Shown piece after piece: positions 37,175-48,210 of a stretch of DNA of 64,000 nt. A program made the position numbers and the translations under genes. Numbering within the stretch: position 1 is the first letter of the stretch; every line of letters begins with the position of its first letter. The notes beneath the pieces were generated by a model that did no database searches, was not told the DNA's origin, and was given only the letters and a program-made list of their open reading frames with translations. Source of the DNA: Panicum virgatum (Eukaryota; Streptophyta; Magnoliopsida; Poales; Poaceae); the NCBI RefSeq assembly GCF_016808335.1, contig NC_053141.1, positions 6,812,711-6,876,710 on the forward strand, written 5' to 3'.

Positions 37175-40100
37175 TTAAGTGCATCCAGCTGCCCTGTCAC
37201 AGAACAAAGCTCCGAACACCAGTTGATCCTCAACGACTTGAGGGCAGGTGGTAGGTTAGGGAGTGCTACCAAGCTACGACAGGCATCTATATCTATAAGT
37301 TCCAGGCAAGGTAGAGGAGGATTTTTTCGTTCTGGTGATTGCTTTGACACACTGGTGGATGCACAGTACTCCAATGTACTTGTGCCTAGCTGCTCCATAC
37401 GGACACCCTTCGATTCTGCATCCTCCTCCCATGTGAACTTGAGACTATCACAGTTACAAATACGGATTTCAGTAATAGATGGGGGAAGATCAAAGAGCAC
37501 TTCCAATCTGTCACAGCTCAGTACGTTTAAACTGTTTAGGCGTGGCAGGACCCGGCCCCTTGTTGGTGCTGGTTCGCCATTTACAGGTGCGGGCCCCACT
37601 AGATTGCGGCACCAACGAACGTACAAATGCTTCAAGGATGCCAAGCTTCTGAACACATCCTCAGGCCAGTAGATGAGCATATCACAACTTAAAATATCCA
37701 AAGAAACAAGTTTCCCAAACCATCTCCAGATCCCAATTGCTGGCTGTGTTGGACTCGTGAGGAAGAAAAATTTGCAGTCAAATAATGTCAGTTGTAGTAG
37801 AGGTGACTCAACGTTCTCATCATCTAGCTCAAGTACAGCTTCTTTATCACCAACTTCCAGTTTTAGCTTTGACAGCAAGGACATGTATCTATATGTAAGT
37901 ATTAGTAACGATAGCTGTGCCTTTTCTTCTGTAAACTCGACGAACTTAAGATTTGGTGTTTGAGGTAGAGTAACAAGCTTTGGACAGCAACAAATAACAA
38001 GATTCTCAAGCTGAGGAAATGTCACTTCTCCCTCTCTCCCTTCTGTTGCAACCCATCTTTCCATGCTCTTCAGATTCTGTAACTTGAGTTCTTTCAATTT
38101 CAGAAATGTCAAGGATGCCTCGTCACTACATAGGCTTTGCAGTTTATCCAGTCTTACTAAATGAAGAATTTGGAGAGACTCCAAATGGTTAAACTGAGGA
38201 AATTCCTCACACATTTCCAAGCGAACTAGATGGAGCTCAGTCAAGTGCTTCTGTAGCAAACTAAGATCTTTCATCCATGTTGGTAAACAAGTGCTTTTGT
38301 AATCATCTATCCTTAGCATCTCCAGCCCACAATCATGAGGTTTAAGGGCATCTAATACCTTCTTATGACAATCTAGTACTGGTTCCTCATGGCACCCACT
38401 ACTCCATTCAAGATATAAATGCCTGAGTTTCTCTTTATTTCCAAGAGTAGCAGCTTTTGCTTGTGCCTCTGTCACATTTTCCAGACAACTTAACTTCAAT
38501 TTGCCACCAAGGTCTAGGTTCTGCAATTCTTCAATAGTGCTGCAGCCAGAGCTAGCACCAGCTACGAAATATGTCAGAATCTGCAGAGAAGTGAGTTCTC
38601 TGAGGTCTGGAGGCATGCACAATAATTTGCATCCCTCAGTATAGAGATGACGGAGACTTCTCATATATTTCATATCCCATGGAAGTCGGCAAAGTTGCCC
38701 ACAGTAAGTAAGATTCAGGGTCTGTAGATTATATAGGATGCTTATTTCTTCAGGAAGTTGTTTGATCCACCAGTTCCATGAGAGATCAAGATATCGTAGG
38801 TGTTGTAAGTGCCTTGGTCTGATTTTGAAATTCGAACACTGAGGAAGTTGTAGTGCTCGCAGAGAATTATATTTTATCATATGTGGCGTCCAAAATCAGG
38901 ACGTGGACACAACAATGTCTGAAGAGTCGGGGAACCGATCAGATGACTTCCAGTCACAGTATACGACGAGAACATGTGCCGACAATGTTTTGACAACTTC
39001 TTTTGATCAGACCAATTGTTGATAGTTGCACATTCTTCTCCTAAAACAGATAAAGCAATATCGTGCATAAGGTCATGTATCTTGCATGTCTTAATACAAG
39101 GGAAATGAGTCCACTTTTGATCTTCTAATGGTGTTTGCTTCGCATCCTGAAAGAATGACCTCCAAGCTAGCTCATTGAAAGTTCGTCTTCCAGTTGTTTC
39201 AAGAGGGACATCCTCCTCACGCGGTACATAGTCATTAGCCATCCACAGTTGGATTAAAATTCTCCACATCAATCTCATAATCTTTCGGAAACACAGCACA
39301 AAATGCAAAGCACTGCTTCATGTGTAATGGTAAGCTGTCATAACTGAGCTTCAGTATTGGTAAAATTCCAGTCTCCTCGTTGCAAATCCTGCTTTTCTTT
39401 AATACAGCCATCCATTCGTCTTTGCTAGTTTTGCTACTCAACATAGATCCTGTGGCTTTGGCAGCTAATGGAGCACCATGACATTTCTTCACAATCTCAT
39501 TAACAATATCTTCCATCTTAGCAAATTCTGGCTTCTGTAAATTGAATGCCCTTCTCTCGAGTATTTCCTTTAGAAACACATCATCTAGATTTTCCAGCTT
39601 ATGGGGTTGAACTTTATCCCCAGACATAATTTGAGCTACTTTTGCATCTCGAGTTGTGGTCAGTAATGCGCTACCAGTGCCAGCATGCTGAAGACATGTC
39701 TTGAGCTTTTCCCACTTATTAACATCCTGATTCCATACATCATCCAGCACAAGGAGGCACCTCTTTCCGCTCAGTTCTTTCTGAAGGTATTGCAATGCCT
39801 TTTCACTATCTTTCTCTGAGCCATTGCAGATGCTTCTTGCAATATTGCCCACATCAAAATCATCTGACACGCAACACCACTTCTGGAACTGAAAATGCTT
39901 CTTTATTTCAGGGTCGCTGTAAACGAGCTGAACAAAGGTTGTCTTGCCCAGCCCACCCAATCCAACAATAGGGAGAACAAGAAGGTCAACATTGTTAGCA
40001 TTATCAAGTAATATCTTCACAATCTTCTTCTTCTCTTCATTTCTGGACCTACTAACAATATCCTTCTCGGAGTCAATCATGACCGGATCCATCTGCCGCA

Positions 40101-40588
40101 ATGGCATTGAAGGTGGCACTTGCCGCCTGTCTCTGAAACCAAAGGAGTTCATCTCTGCAACCAGGACCTCAATGTCTTGCACGATCTTCTGCAGCTTCTT
40201 GCCCATCCTGCGGCGGAACATAATGGGGCTATAAGCAGGGGAAAAGCCTTGCAACATCCATGCCGAGCATATTATGGTGCGGCTGGTGCCCCCTCTCCTT
40301 GGCTTCTCGTCGGAGTGCCTCGTACTTGAACTCATCGAAGACATCGTTTGCCTCATAGGACACCTTCTTGAGTGCTTTGAGCCAGGCACCTACTCCCGCT
40401 TCGTGCGCACCCTTCTCCTCTGCGTCATCGATGATGTGTAGAATTGCCGGCAGCTTCCTCTCCAGGACCTCGCGCTGCTCCTCCATGCCTTCCATCACCT
40501 TGTACTCATCAAGAAGGTAGCTGGACACCTTGTTCTTTACGATGGACACCAGCGGCCCAATGAGCATGCTGGTAAAAGCTTCAGCCAT

Positions 40589-41168
40589 TGTTGTGCGCAC
40601 TATTCCGATCCGGGAACGCGCAGAACTAAGCACACTGATTCAGGCGAAGTGGGCAAGCAGATCTGGGTGAGCACGAGAGGATCCAAGCTGGGAAGGTGAA
40701 ATGGGAGCAGGAATATGTGGTGGAAAAAATGATCAGAGTAGTGGGCATTTCGGATGAGAAAGTGGGAAACCAGCCGGGGACGACATCTGGCTTACGGAGA
40801 AGACCTCGTGAAGCTCTCTTGAGCTTCGAATCAGCCTTCACCGGCAGCGAATCTTGGCCGGATCTGAGGGGAGGATCCTGAGCAGGTGATCCGAGGACCG
40901 GATCTTGAGGGGTGTGGAGAGAGAGTTCAAGCAAGTGATCCTACGGCCGGTCCCGCTCCCTCTCGATGCATACCAACCAACAGACAAGAGATTCATGGTG
41001 TTCAGAAAGCACGTGGGAAGCGTCGAATTGGATAACGTGGGTCTGATTTGTTTGATTTCAAAATTTATCTTGCCAAAATTAGAGTAAATATTGGCAAGAT
41101 TTTTTTTTTCCAAAATCTTGACAAGTACTTTGTGATGTGGGCTACTTTTTTTTGGAATCAAATTCAAA
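40589..41168. other. Upstream region of NLR copy A
   Basis: This interval holds the 5' flank of copy A and ends where homology between the two NLR 3' flanks begins (hairpin at 41169). A short imperfect hairpin with a T run lies at 41,082-41,125. No clear TATA box is called. Confidence 0.4.
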
Positions 41169-41255
41169 GTGAGATATTAGAGGAAATCAGGAAACTGAAC
41201 CCTCGTCACTTCAATTATTCTCATGGATCTGGTTCAGTTCCCTCTAATCCTGACC
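41169..41255. other. Hairpin at edge of NLR 3'-flank duplication (copy B)
   Basis: Arms 41169-41201 and 41231-41255 correspond to the hairpin at 26815-26894. The left arm has a 7-nt insertion. Pairing of the attagagg...cctctaat core is kept. Confidence 0.6.
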
Positions 41256-41309
41256 TCATATGTAATAAATGCTTTTATAGCTAATCTGCTCATATGTTGT
41301 AGACTAAAC

Positions 41310-41536
41310 GCGAAAGGTCGGGTAACCAGTTGGTTAGCACGGTTCATTAGCGTCGCTCCCCATAGGTCGCGAGTTCGAATTTCAGCTAGGGCGAATTTTA
41401 CCCTGTGGGTAAAAAATCCCCCTCGGTGGACATGGGCTAGAGTCCAGGGGGTTTTTCTGCGGCCGGAGAAGTCGTTGTCACTTCCTCTTAATGAAATACG
41501 GCGGGGCCGTTTCACCCACTCCGGCCGCGTTTTTTT
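41310..41536 (+). mobile_element. tRNA-derived SINE with 17-bp target duplication
   Basis: The insert begins gcgaaaggtcggg, has an A-box-like TAACCAGTTGGTTAGCACG and a B-box-like GGTCGCGAGTTCGAATTTC about 35 bp apart, a tRNA-unrelated body and a T-rich 3' end. It is flanked by tatgttgtagactaaac at 41293-41309 and 41537-41553. The paralogous site at about 26,940-26,956 (tatattgcagactaaac) has one copy and no insert. SINEs are transcribed by RNA polymerase III and moved by LINE enzymes. I do not place it in a named family. Confidence 0.85.
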
Positions 41537-42567
41537 TATGTTGTAGACTAAACTGATTCAGTGATCATGCATCTTTGGTCATGAATCCATCAATTTTTAT
41601 TCCTCCAACTCTCACTCTCAGTGCCTGAACCGGAAAACACAAGAAAACTAGCAAGATTGGTGGCCACAGTCGGGAGTAAAATTGCTGCTTCCAGCTGGAG
41701 TGATCATGCACCTTTGGCTTTTCAGTTCCAGAAGACTGGTCCACTCCAATGTCCAATAGCAAAAGGTTGAAATCATAAATTCAAACCGTGCAGCCCTGGG
41801 CGTCCATTTCTTGACTATAGTACTATAATACTTATGAAACTATGAATACAAAGTATAGTTAGTAAAGTCACAGTTCACAGAGACCACGATGAAACAAACC
41901 AACATTGCAAAAGCCAGACCGGGCCAACCTATGGGTGCAAATACTGCCTGCAGTTGCTCTGCGCCTGCTCGTTGTCCATGCTACAAAGCTTTTGGCCGTC
42001 CTGGCACATCTCTTGCGTGTGGCGCAGTGCAGCTGTTCTGGACACTCCCAAACTTCATTTCTACAGGCATACAGAGGCAAGTTCAGGGCATCTGTGAAAC
42101 AGATCATGTAATTTCCAAATCCCGTATGGCAGTGCCAATGCCACATAGGAACAGCGAAGGCAAAAAGAACAGCAAGTGTCGACATCAGTTTTTGTTCAAG
42201 GAAATACTTACAGTGCATAGGACGCATGTGTGTGTTCAGATTGTTGACCTTCGCCTATTGTGAAACTTGGGCATATGTTTCACGATAGATTGAGCTTTTC
42301 AAGCTGCTTCAATTTGCCAGACCTTGGAATCTATAAAGTCTAAAACGTCATGCTGGTGATCCTCGATAAGTACTAGACTCCGTTTTCATCAACACCTTCA
42401 TTGATGGCTTCTGGGATTAGTAGTCCTGGAAGGGAACCACACAAGATCAGCAACAGGCACAGGCAGAACCAAATATAGATGCTTTACTTAAATCAGACTT
42501 AATGGATACAAGTTGCTTAGTTTAGTGCCACAAACCTTTTCTAACATGTACACCTGTATTTGGGACT

Positions 42568-44400
42568 TCAGAAAGGGTTACGCCGATGTCCACGAATGGA
42601 ACACTTCCAGGTTTTTGGGTCCTTCAGTTTAGGCCCTAACAATGAAAAAATGATGCCAGGAATTATCTCTGTGAACAAGTTACTGCATCCAAGACAAATA
42701 TACTAAACTTTGAACTTATATGGAATAATGGAATTGGATCTTAAGAGGAGCATCTGAGATTTGGAGGCGAACATTTGAAACTTTGAACAAATTGGGGCTC
42801 GCACTCCCTGACATACTAACATGCATCCGAAATAAAGAAAAAATGTTGCAAGTCATTGAATATAACTAGTTGTGGGGGGCAAGTCTAATCGTTACTCGAG
42901 TTTGGTTAAGACCAGACAATATCACATTTTTCGTCCAAGTGTGGCAAACTGAACTCCCCCAGTGGTGCCCGATCGGCTAACCTCCACAGTCAAAGACAGA
43001 TGCACCCTGGACCCTGGTGCACTGGCTCTAAGGCCCAGTTGGAGGGAAGGGAGCTAGACAAATTTGCTGACTAATTGGCATGGTAATAAACAATTTAGAA
43101 TCATCTCTTAGCTCTATCAATCTGCAAAACTTATATGAAGTGGTGTTCCTCTCACCAGTAATGTTACAATAGCCACACCGAACTACACTCTTTCAGTCTC
43201 CTCAGCCAACCAAAAAGGAAAAAGAAAAAAAAAACTGAGATACATGTGAGGAAATAAGAACGGCCAATAACTTGAAATCAACAGACTGACTTTTATACCA
43301 TCAAATGTACCGAGCAAACTTGCACATGACAACATACAAGCCAAGGGAATTGAAATTTTGAATCAGCAACATGAAGGACGAAAGAAAAAGTAGAATGCAT
43401 ATAGAACAATGGATTGGAATGTACCTTCACGGGGATCGTTTGTCTTTGAATGGGCATGTGACAAGTCTCTTTTTTCAAGGCTGTCAAGACGCTGCTGGTG
43501 TCATTTGTAGAGAGGCTTCATATCTATGGCCGGGCAATATTTGATAGTAAGTTCCCGAAGAGCTGAATAACTCCCTAGAACACCAGGTAAGGATGCCAAG
43601 CGTTTACACCTCTCAAGACGGAGGCTTACTAATGACGGCAAGTGCCCTAAGGAATCCATCGACTGCAACTTATTGCAGCCATAAGTATTCAAATGCTTAA
43701 GCGCATCCAGCTGCCCTGACACAAAACAAAGCTCTGGACACCCACAAATACCTAACAACTTGAGGGCCGGTGATAGGTTTAGTGTTACCAAGCTAGGGCA
43801 ACCATCTAATTGTAGATATTCCAAGCAAGGCAGAGAATGATTTGTTCGTGATGCCGGTTGCATTGACACACTGGTGGATGCATGGTATTCCAGTGACGTA
43901 CTAGTGTTTACCTGCTCCACATGTACACTCTTTGATTCTCCCCCTGTGAACTTAAGCTTTTCACAGAACCCAATATGGATTGCAGTGATAGATGGGGGAA
44001 GAACAAAGAGCTCTGTCAGCTTACCACAAAATGATACAAGCAAAAAGTTTAGGTGTGGCAGGACCTGACTCATTGTTGGTGCTGCCTCAACTTTTACTTG
44101 TGCAGGCCCCACTAAATTATCGCAGGAGGTAACTGTCAAATCCTTCAAGGATACCAAGCTTTTGAACACATCCTCAGGCCAATAGACAAGCGCATCGCAA
44201 CGATCAATATTCAAAGAAACAAGTTTCCCAAACCATCTCCAGATACCAAGTGCTGGCTGTGATGGAATTGGGAGGAATAAAAAGTCACAGCCAGATAACT
44301 TCAGTTCCAACAGAGGTGACTCAACATTATTCTCACTGTCTAGCTCAAGAGCTGCTTCTTTATAACGGACATGCAGTTTTAGCTCTGACAGCAAAGACAT
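42568..44400 (-). pseudogene. CC-NLR copy B, C-terminal LRR fragment
   Basis: From 44400 the frame reads MSLLSELKLHVRYKEAALEL and continues through about eight LRR-like segments parallel to copy A (IGIWRWFGKLVSL appears as LGIWRWFGKLVSL, DVFKSLVSL for DVFRSLASL). A TGA at 43503-43501 interrupts the frame after DMKPLYK, where copy A reads on. Beyond it the exon continues to a donor at 43425, and a last exon at 42635-42568 joins in phase, ending PKLKDPKTWKCSIRG.... CC, NB-ARC and the first LRRs are absent because a copia LTR starts at 44401. It is a truncated relic and gives no functional receptor. Confidence 0.88.
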
Positions 44401-44516
44401 TGTAGGAGGAAATGATGGCTTGTATTCCTCCAACTCTAGAAGGGTGGGTATATATAATACCTATACAATGGCCTCTAGATGGGCATCTATACACATGGGC
44501 TCAATATACTCCAACA
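44401..44516 (-). repeat. Short 3' LTR of the copia element (116 bp)
   Basis: On the minus strand it starts TGTTGGAGTATATTGAGCCC and ends TCCTCCTACA, with TATA-like sequence in the middle. It follows a G-rich polypurine tract (CAGGGGGG). NLR homology resumes at the very next base, ATGTC. Confidence 0.8.
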
Positions 44517-44640
44517 CCCCCCTGCAGTCTGAACTACCGGCGCAGCGGTGTTTAAGACTGGACAACAAGAAAGCTAACACCCCCCCGCAGTCTGAACTAC
44601 CGACACAGTGGTGTTCAAGACTGGACAAGAAGAGAGTACA
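44515..44640 (-). repeat. Duplicated polypurine-tract block of the copia element
   Basis: Two about 63-bp units (44515-44577 and 44578-44640) each hold a C-rich run (G-rich on the minus strand), then gcagtctgaactaccg and a gactggacaa phrase. The duplication places two candidate polypurine tracts before the LTR. Confidence 0.7.
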
Positions 44641-44665
44641 AAGGGCAAATACCCCCCAGCCACAA

Positions 44666-46077
44666 CTAGCTGCCGGCTACGTTGAGGCTGGATCGAAACT
44701 CCGAAAAGGTCGAGGAGGGCAGCCCCTTAGTGAAGATGTCAGCAAACTGGGAGGTAGTCGGGACATGGAGTACCCGAACGTCGCCGATTGCGACTCTGTC
44801 GCGCATGAAGTGTAGGTCGATCTCCACGTGCTTCGTCCGCTGATGCTGGACGGGGTTGGTAGAGAGATACACGGCGCTGACGTTGTCGCAGTAGACGAGC
44901 GTGCTCTTGGCGAGCGGGCTGTGGAGCTCCGCCAAGAGCTGTCGTAGCCAGGACGCCTCCGCTACGCCGTTAGCGACAGCCCGGTACTCCGCCTCGGCAC
45001 TGGAGCGGGAGACAACCGGCTGCCGCTTGGACGACCAGGAGACCATGTTACCGCCTAGGAAGACGGCGTAGCCGGAAGTGGAGCGACGAGTGTCAGGGCA
45101 GCCAGCCCAGTCAGCGTCGGTGTAGACCACCAGCTCAGCAGAGGACGAGTGGTGAAGCACCAGGCCAAGGTCCACAGTGCCACGGACGTAGCGGAGGAGA
45201 CGCTTCAGCGCAGCAAGGTGTGACTCCCAGGGACCATGCATATGGAGACAGACCTGCTAGACAGCGTAGGTGAGGTCCAGCCTGGTGAAGGTGAGGTACT
45301 GCAAAGCACCAACCAGACTCCGGTAGACAGTAGGATCAGCCACCGGATCACCCAGATCAGCGAACAGCTTCGCCTGAGTGTCGACAGGAGTGGAGTAGGG
45401 CTTGCAATCAGTCATCCCAGCCCGCTCCAGGATATCGAGTGCGTACTGCCGCTGGTGCAGGAGAAGACCAGATGTGCGAGGCTCAACAGTGACGCCCAAG
45501 AAATGGTGGAGCTGACCGAGATCCTTCATAGCAAACTCCTGCTGCAGAGAGGAGATGACACTCTGAAGCAACCGCTGACTAGAGGCTGTGAGCACAATAT
45601 CATCAACGTAGAGCAGCAGATAGGAAGTCTCATCCCCACGGCGGTAGACGAAGAGAGACGTGTCAGACTTGGCCTCGGTGAACCCCAATGTCAGCAAGAA
45701 CGTGGCGAACCGAGAGTACCAAGCCCGAGGAGCCTGCTTCAGTCCATAGAGAGACTTGTTGAGCCGGCAGACCATATCCAGACGACTCGAATCCACAAAT
45801 CCCGCTGGCTGAGAGCAGTAGACAGTCTCTGACAGAGTGCCGTGAAGAAACGCATTCTTCACGTCCAGTTGGTGCACAAGCCAAGAGCGCGAGAGTGCAA
45901 GCGAGAGGACCGTGCGCACCGTAGCGGGCTTCACGACTGGGCTGAAGGTCTCATCATAGTCCACACCAGGCCGCTGAGTGAACCCCCGGAGAACCCAGCG
46001 AGCCTTGTAGCGCTCTAGTGTGCCATCAGTCCGACGCTTATGCGTCCAGATCCACTTGCCAGTCACCACATTGAACT
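44666..46077 (-). pseudogene. copia reverse transcriptase and RNase H
   Basis: RT runs from about 46069 ([16 protein letters not shown]) to 45257 with [11 protein letters not shown], the catalytic [10 protein letters not shown] and [17 protein letters not shown] at 45259-45257 interrupts it after LDLTYAV. RNase H follows to 44666 with VYTDADWAGCPDTRRSTSGY, SAEAEYRA, and KHVEIDLHFMRD. Another stop and frame change at about 46,078 separate RT from the linker upstream. Catalytic residues look present, but the polyprotein cannot be made. Confidence 0.92.
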
Positions 46078-47621
46078 AGACGGACGCGGCACGAGGTCCC
46101 ACGTCTGGTTGGCAAGAAGAGCCGCGTACTCCTCTTCCATCGCGCGACGCCAGTGAGGATCCGCCAAGGCGTCGCAGACAGAGGAGGGTACTGGAGAGAC
46201 CCGCGGTTCTCCCTCGGTGGCGGAGAGAGTCGCAGCCTGAGACGCCATCCGCCGAGTCACCATGGGATGGATATGCCGAGGATCCCGTTGGATGACTGGC
46301 GGGTGGTATATATCCGGCTCGGCTCGAGAGGGAGCCGGAGGAGGAGGCGGCGGCGACGGCTCCGGCGTCGGCATCGCAGGAGCCTCCGGAGCAGGAGGCG
46401 GCGCCAGTCTCAGCGCCGAACGATGCCGGTACACCTGCACCGGCTGAGCGTACCGCGCAGGTGCAGGTGAAGGCACTGGGGACGCGCGTGGCGCAGCGGG
46501 AGACACCGGGTCCGCGCGCGGCACGACCGGAAGTCCGGGGTCGCGCGTGGCGCGACCGCGGGCACCGAGGCCGCGCTCGGCGCAGCAAGGATGACCGGAA
46601 ACGGTGCCGACGTGCCAGGAAAACCTGCAGAAAAAGAACAGACAGGTAACGGTGTCTGAACCACCGGGTCAGTCGGAAACAGAGACTCCAGCTCGTGGTC
46701 AGCAGAAGGTGTAGAGGAGGTAGAGTAGGGGAAATCCGACTCGTCAAAGATGACGTGTCGGGAGATCAGAATGCGGCGAGAGGTGAGGTCAAAGCATCGG
46801 TACCCCTTGTGGTCAGGGGAGTACCCGAGGAACACACAACGAGTCGAGCGGGGCGCCAGCTTGTGAGAAGCGGTGGCGGAGGTGTTAGGGTAACACGCAC
46901 ACCCGAAAACCCGAAGGTGATCGTAGCGAGGAGGGGTACCGAAGAGAGCGTGGTGTGGAGTGGGAGCAGGAGAAGCAGTGGACGGAATGCAGTTGAGCAG
47001 GTAGGTGGCGGTGTGGAGGCTCTCAGCCCAGAAGCGTGGGGGCAGAGAAGCCTGGATCAGAAGGGTGCGCACGACGTCGTTCATCGTGCAAATCATCCGC
47101 TCAGCCTTGCCGTTCTGAGGAGAGGTATACGGACAAGATATACGCAGCTGAACACCCCGAGACAGGAAGAAGGAACGGGAGGTGGAGTTGTCAAACTCCC
47201 ACACGTTGTCACACTGGACGGCCTTAACGGTGAGGCCAAACTGAGTGGACACCCAGGCAAAGAAGTGTAGGAGGGTGGGGAAGGTCTCAGACTTGACGCG
47301 CAAAGGAAACGTCCAAGAGTAGTGCGAGAAGTCGTCGACCACCACCAGATAGTACTTATAACCAAAAAGGCTAAGTACTAGAGAGGTCCACAGATCACAG
47401 TGAACAAGGTCAAATGCATGCGTCGCATGCGAAGAAGAAGAGGAAAAAGGGAGCCGAACATGACGACCGAGCTGGCACGCATGGCAGAGGGGCTCAGCAG
47501 GAGCCCTAGTACCAGGAACGTCGGTACTACGACTGAGCTGAGCTAGAACGTCGCGGCCAGGGTGACCAAGACGGCGGTGCCAGGTGGTGGAAGACGGCGT
47601 CGTGGCAATACGGCAGACCAA
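46078..47621 (-). pseudogene. copia integrase and proline-rich linker
   Basis: A GAG-pre-integrase segment, TTWHRRLGHPGRDVL with CHACQLGRH (zinc-binding HHCC), leads into the integrase core: DLVHCDLW, then QCDNVWEFDN and SPQNGKAERM (the D,D,E residues). The conserved DNG-EF reads DNVWEF, an altered catalytic surround. The C-terminal part ends with YPNTSATASHKLAPRS and FLGYSPDHKGYRCFD, followed by a proline-rich linker (about 46,080-46,620) with a frame change. Integrase would join element DNA to the host genome. Confidence 0.9.
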
Positions 47622-47626
47622 GACGG

Positions 47627-48210
47627 TCAGGGCGAAGAAGAAGACGAGAGTGGTGCATCAGAAGAAGGAAGGTGAAGGGTGTAAAGGGGCCCCGTGCTGT
47701 CACACCAGAGTAGCGGACGCCGGGAGGCTGAATCCTTTACAGTGAAGCCAGAAGAATCAAACTCGATGGAACAAGAATTGTCAGCTGTAAACTGACGAAT
47801 GGAAAGAAGGTTATGAACCATCTGAGGAGCAACAAGGACATTGGGAAGATGAAAAGAGCCAGGAGCAGAACCCACGGCGGTGACAGGAAGGCAAGATCCG
47901 TCACCAACCATGATGGAAGAAGGACAAGAGGGGTGTGGGGGTCGGACAGAAGAGAGGATACCGGCATGTTGGGTGGTGCGGAAGGAGGCACCCAAGTCGG
48001 CGATCCACTCGGTGCAGACCGGCGGCGTCCGCCCCATGGCGCTGAAGGACTGTGCCAGTGCGGCCTGGTCCCACCCCCAGGCCAGGTCGGCTGCTGGCTG
48101 GGTGGAGCGGGCGGTGTCTAGAACGGCGCGAACAGGGGAGCAGCAGCGGCGAGCATGGCCGCCGGCTTGGGCCGAGGACGAGGGCCTGTGACAGTTTGGA
48201 CCGGCGCGGC
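47627..48210 (-). pseudogene. copia protease and upstream gag linker
   Basis: EWIADLGASFRTTQHAGILS marks the aspartic protease, but the catalytic D-[ST]-G reads DLG, so activity is doubtful. SCLPVTAVGSAPGSFHLPNV and MVHNLLSIRQFTADNSC follow. The N-terminal side (48,040-48,210) has frame changes and stops. The frame shifts again at about 47,625 into integrase. Confidence 0.85.

Larger units (their letters stand above)
34791..40588 (-). pseudogene. CC-NLR resistance-gene homologue, copy A (disabled)
   Basis: Start [17 protein letters not shown] at 40588 begins an Rx-N type coiled-coil domain (about 115 residues). NB-ARC follows, with P-loop GLGGLGKTT (about 39,935-39,965), kinase-2 LLVLDDVWN (about 39,738-39,765), GLPL as CHGAPLAAKA, and MHD as IHDLMHDIA. 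LRRs run from about 38,880 to 36,640. A small last exon (34852-34791, ending DPKTWKYAIPRHWHY) joins in phase to the donor at 36559 across an intron of 1.7 kb. Damage: frame changes at about 40,238-40,241 (a G run), 39,255-39,262 and 38,877-38,883, plus a MITE at 36828-37174. Family members sense pathogen effectors; this copy cannot be translated whole. Single-base shifts could in part be sequencing errors, but the MITE is not. Confidence 0.9.

Noticed and set aside
40229..40633. Start of NLR copy A at 40633
   Set aside because: The family start MAEAF-SM-IGPL is at 40588; the 15 residues before it are not conserved.
41315..41400. A tRNA gene
   Set aside because: A- and B-box-like sequences are present, but there is no cloverleaf or acceptor stem, and the unit is bounded by a 17-bp target duplication with a T-rich tail, so it is a SINE.
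44401..44433. NLR copy B starting at the ATG at 44433
   Set aside because: The first eleven codons of that frame are LTR sequence; NLR homology begins at 44400.
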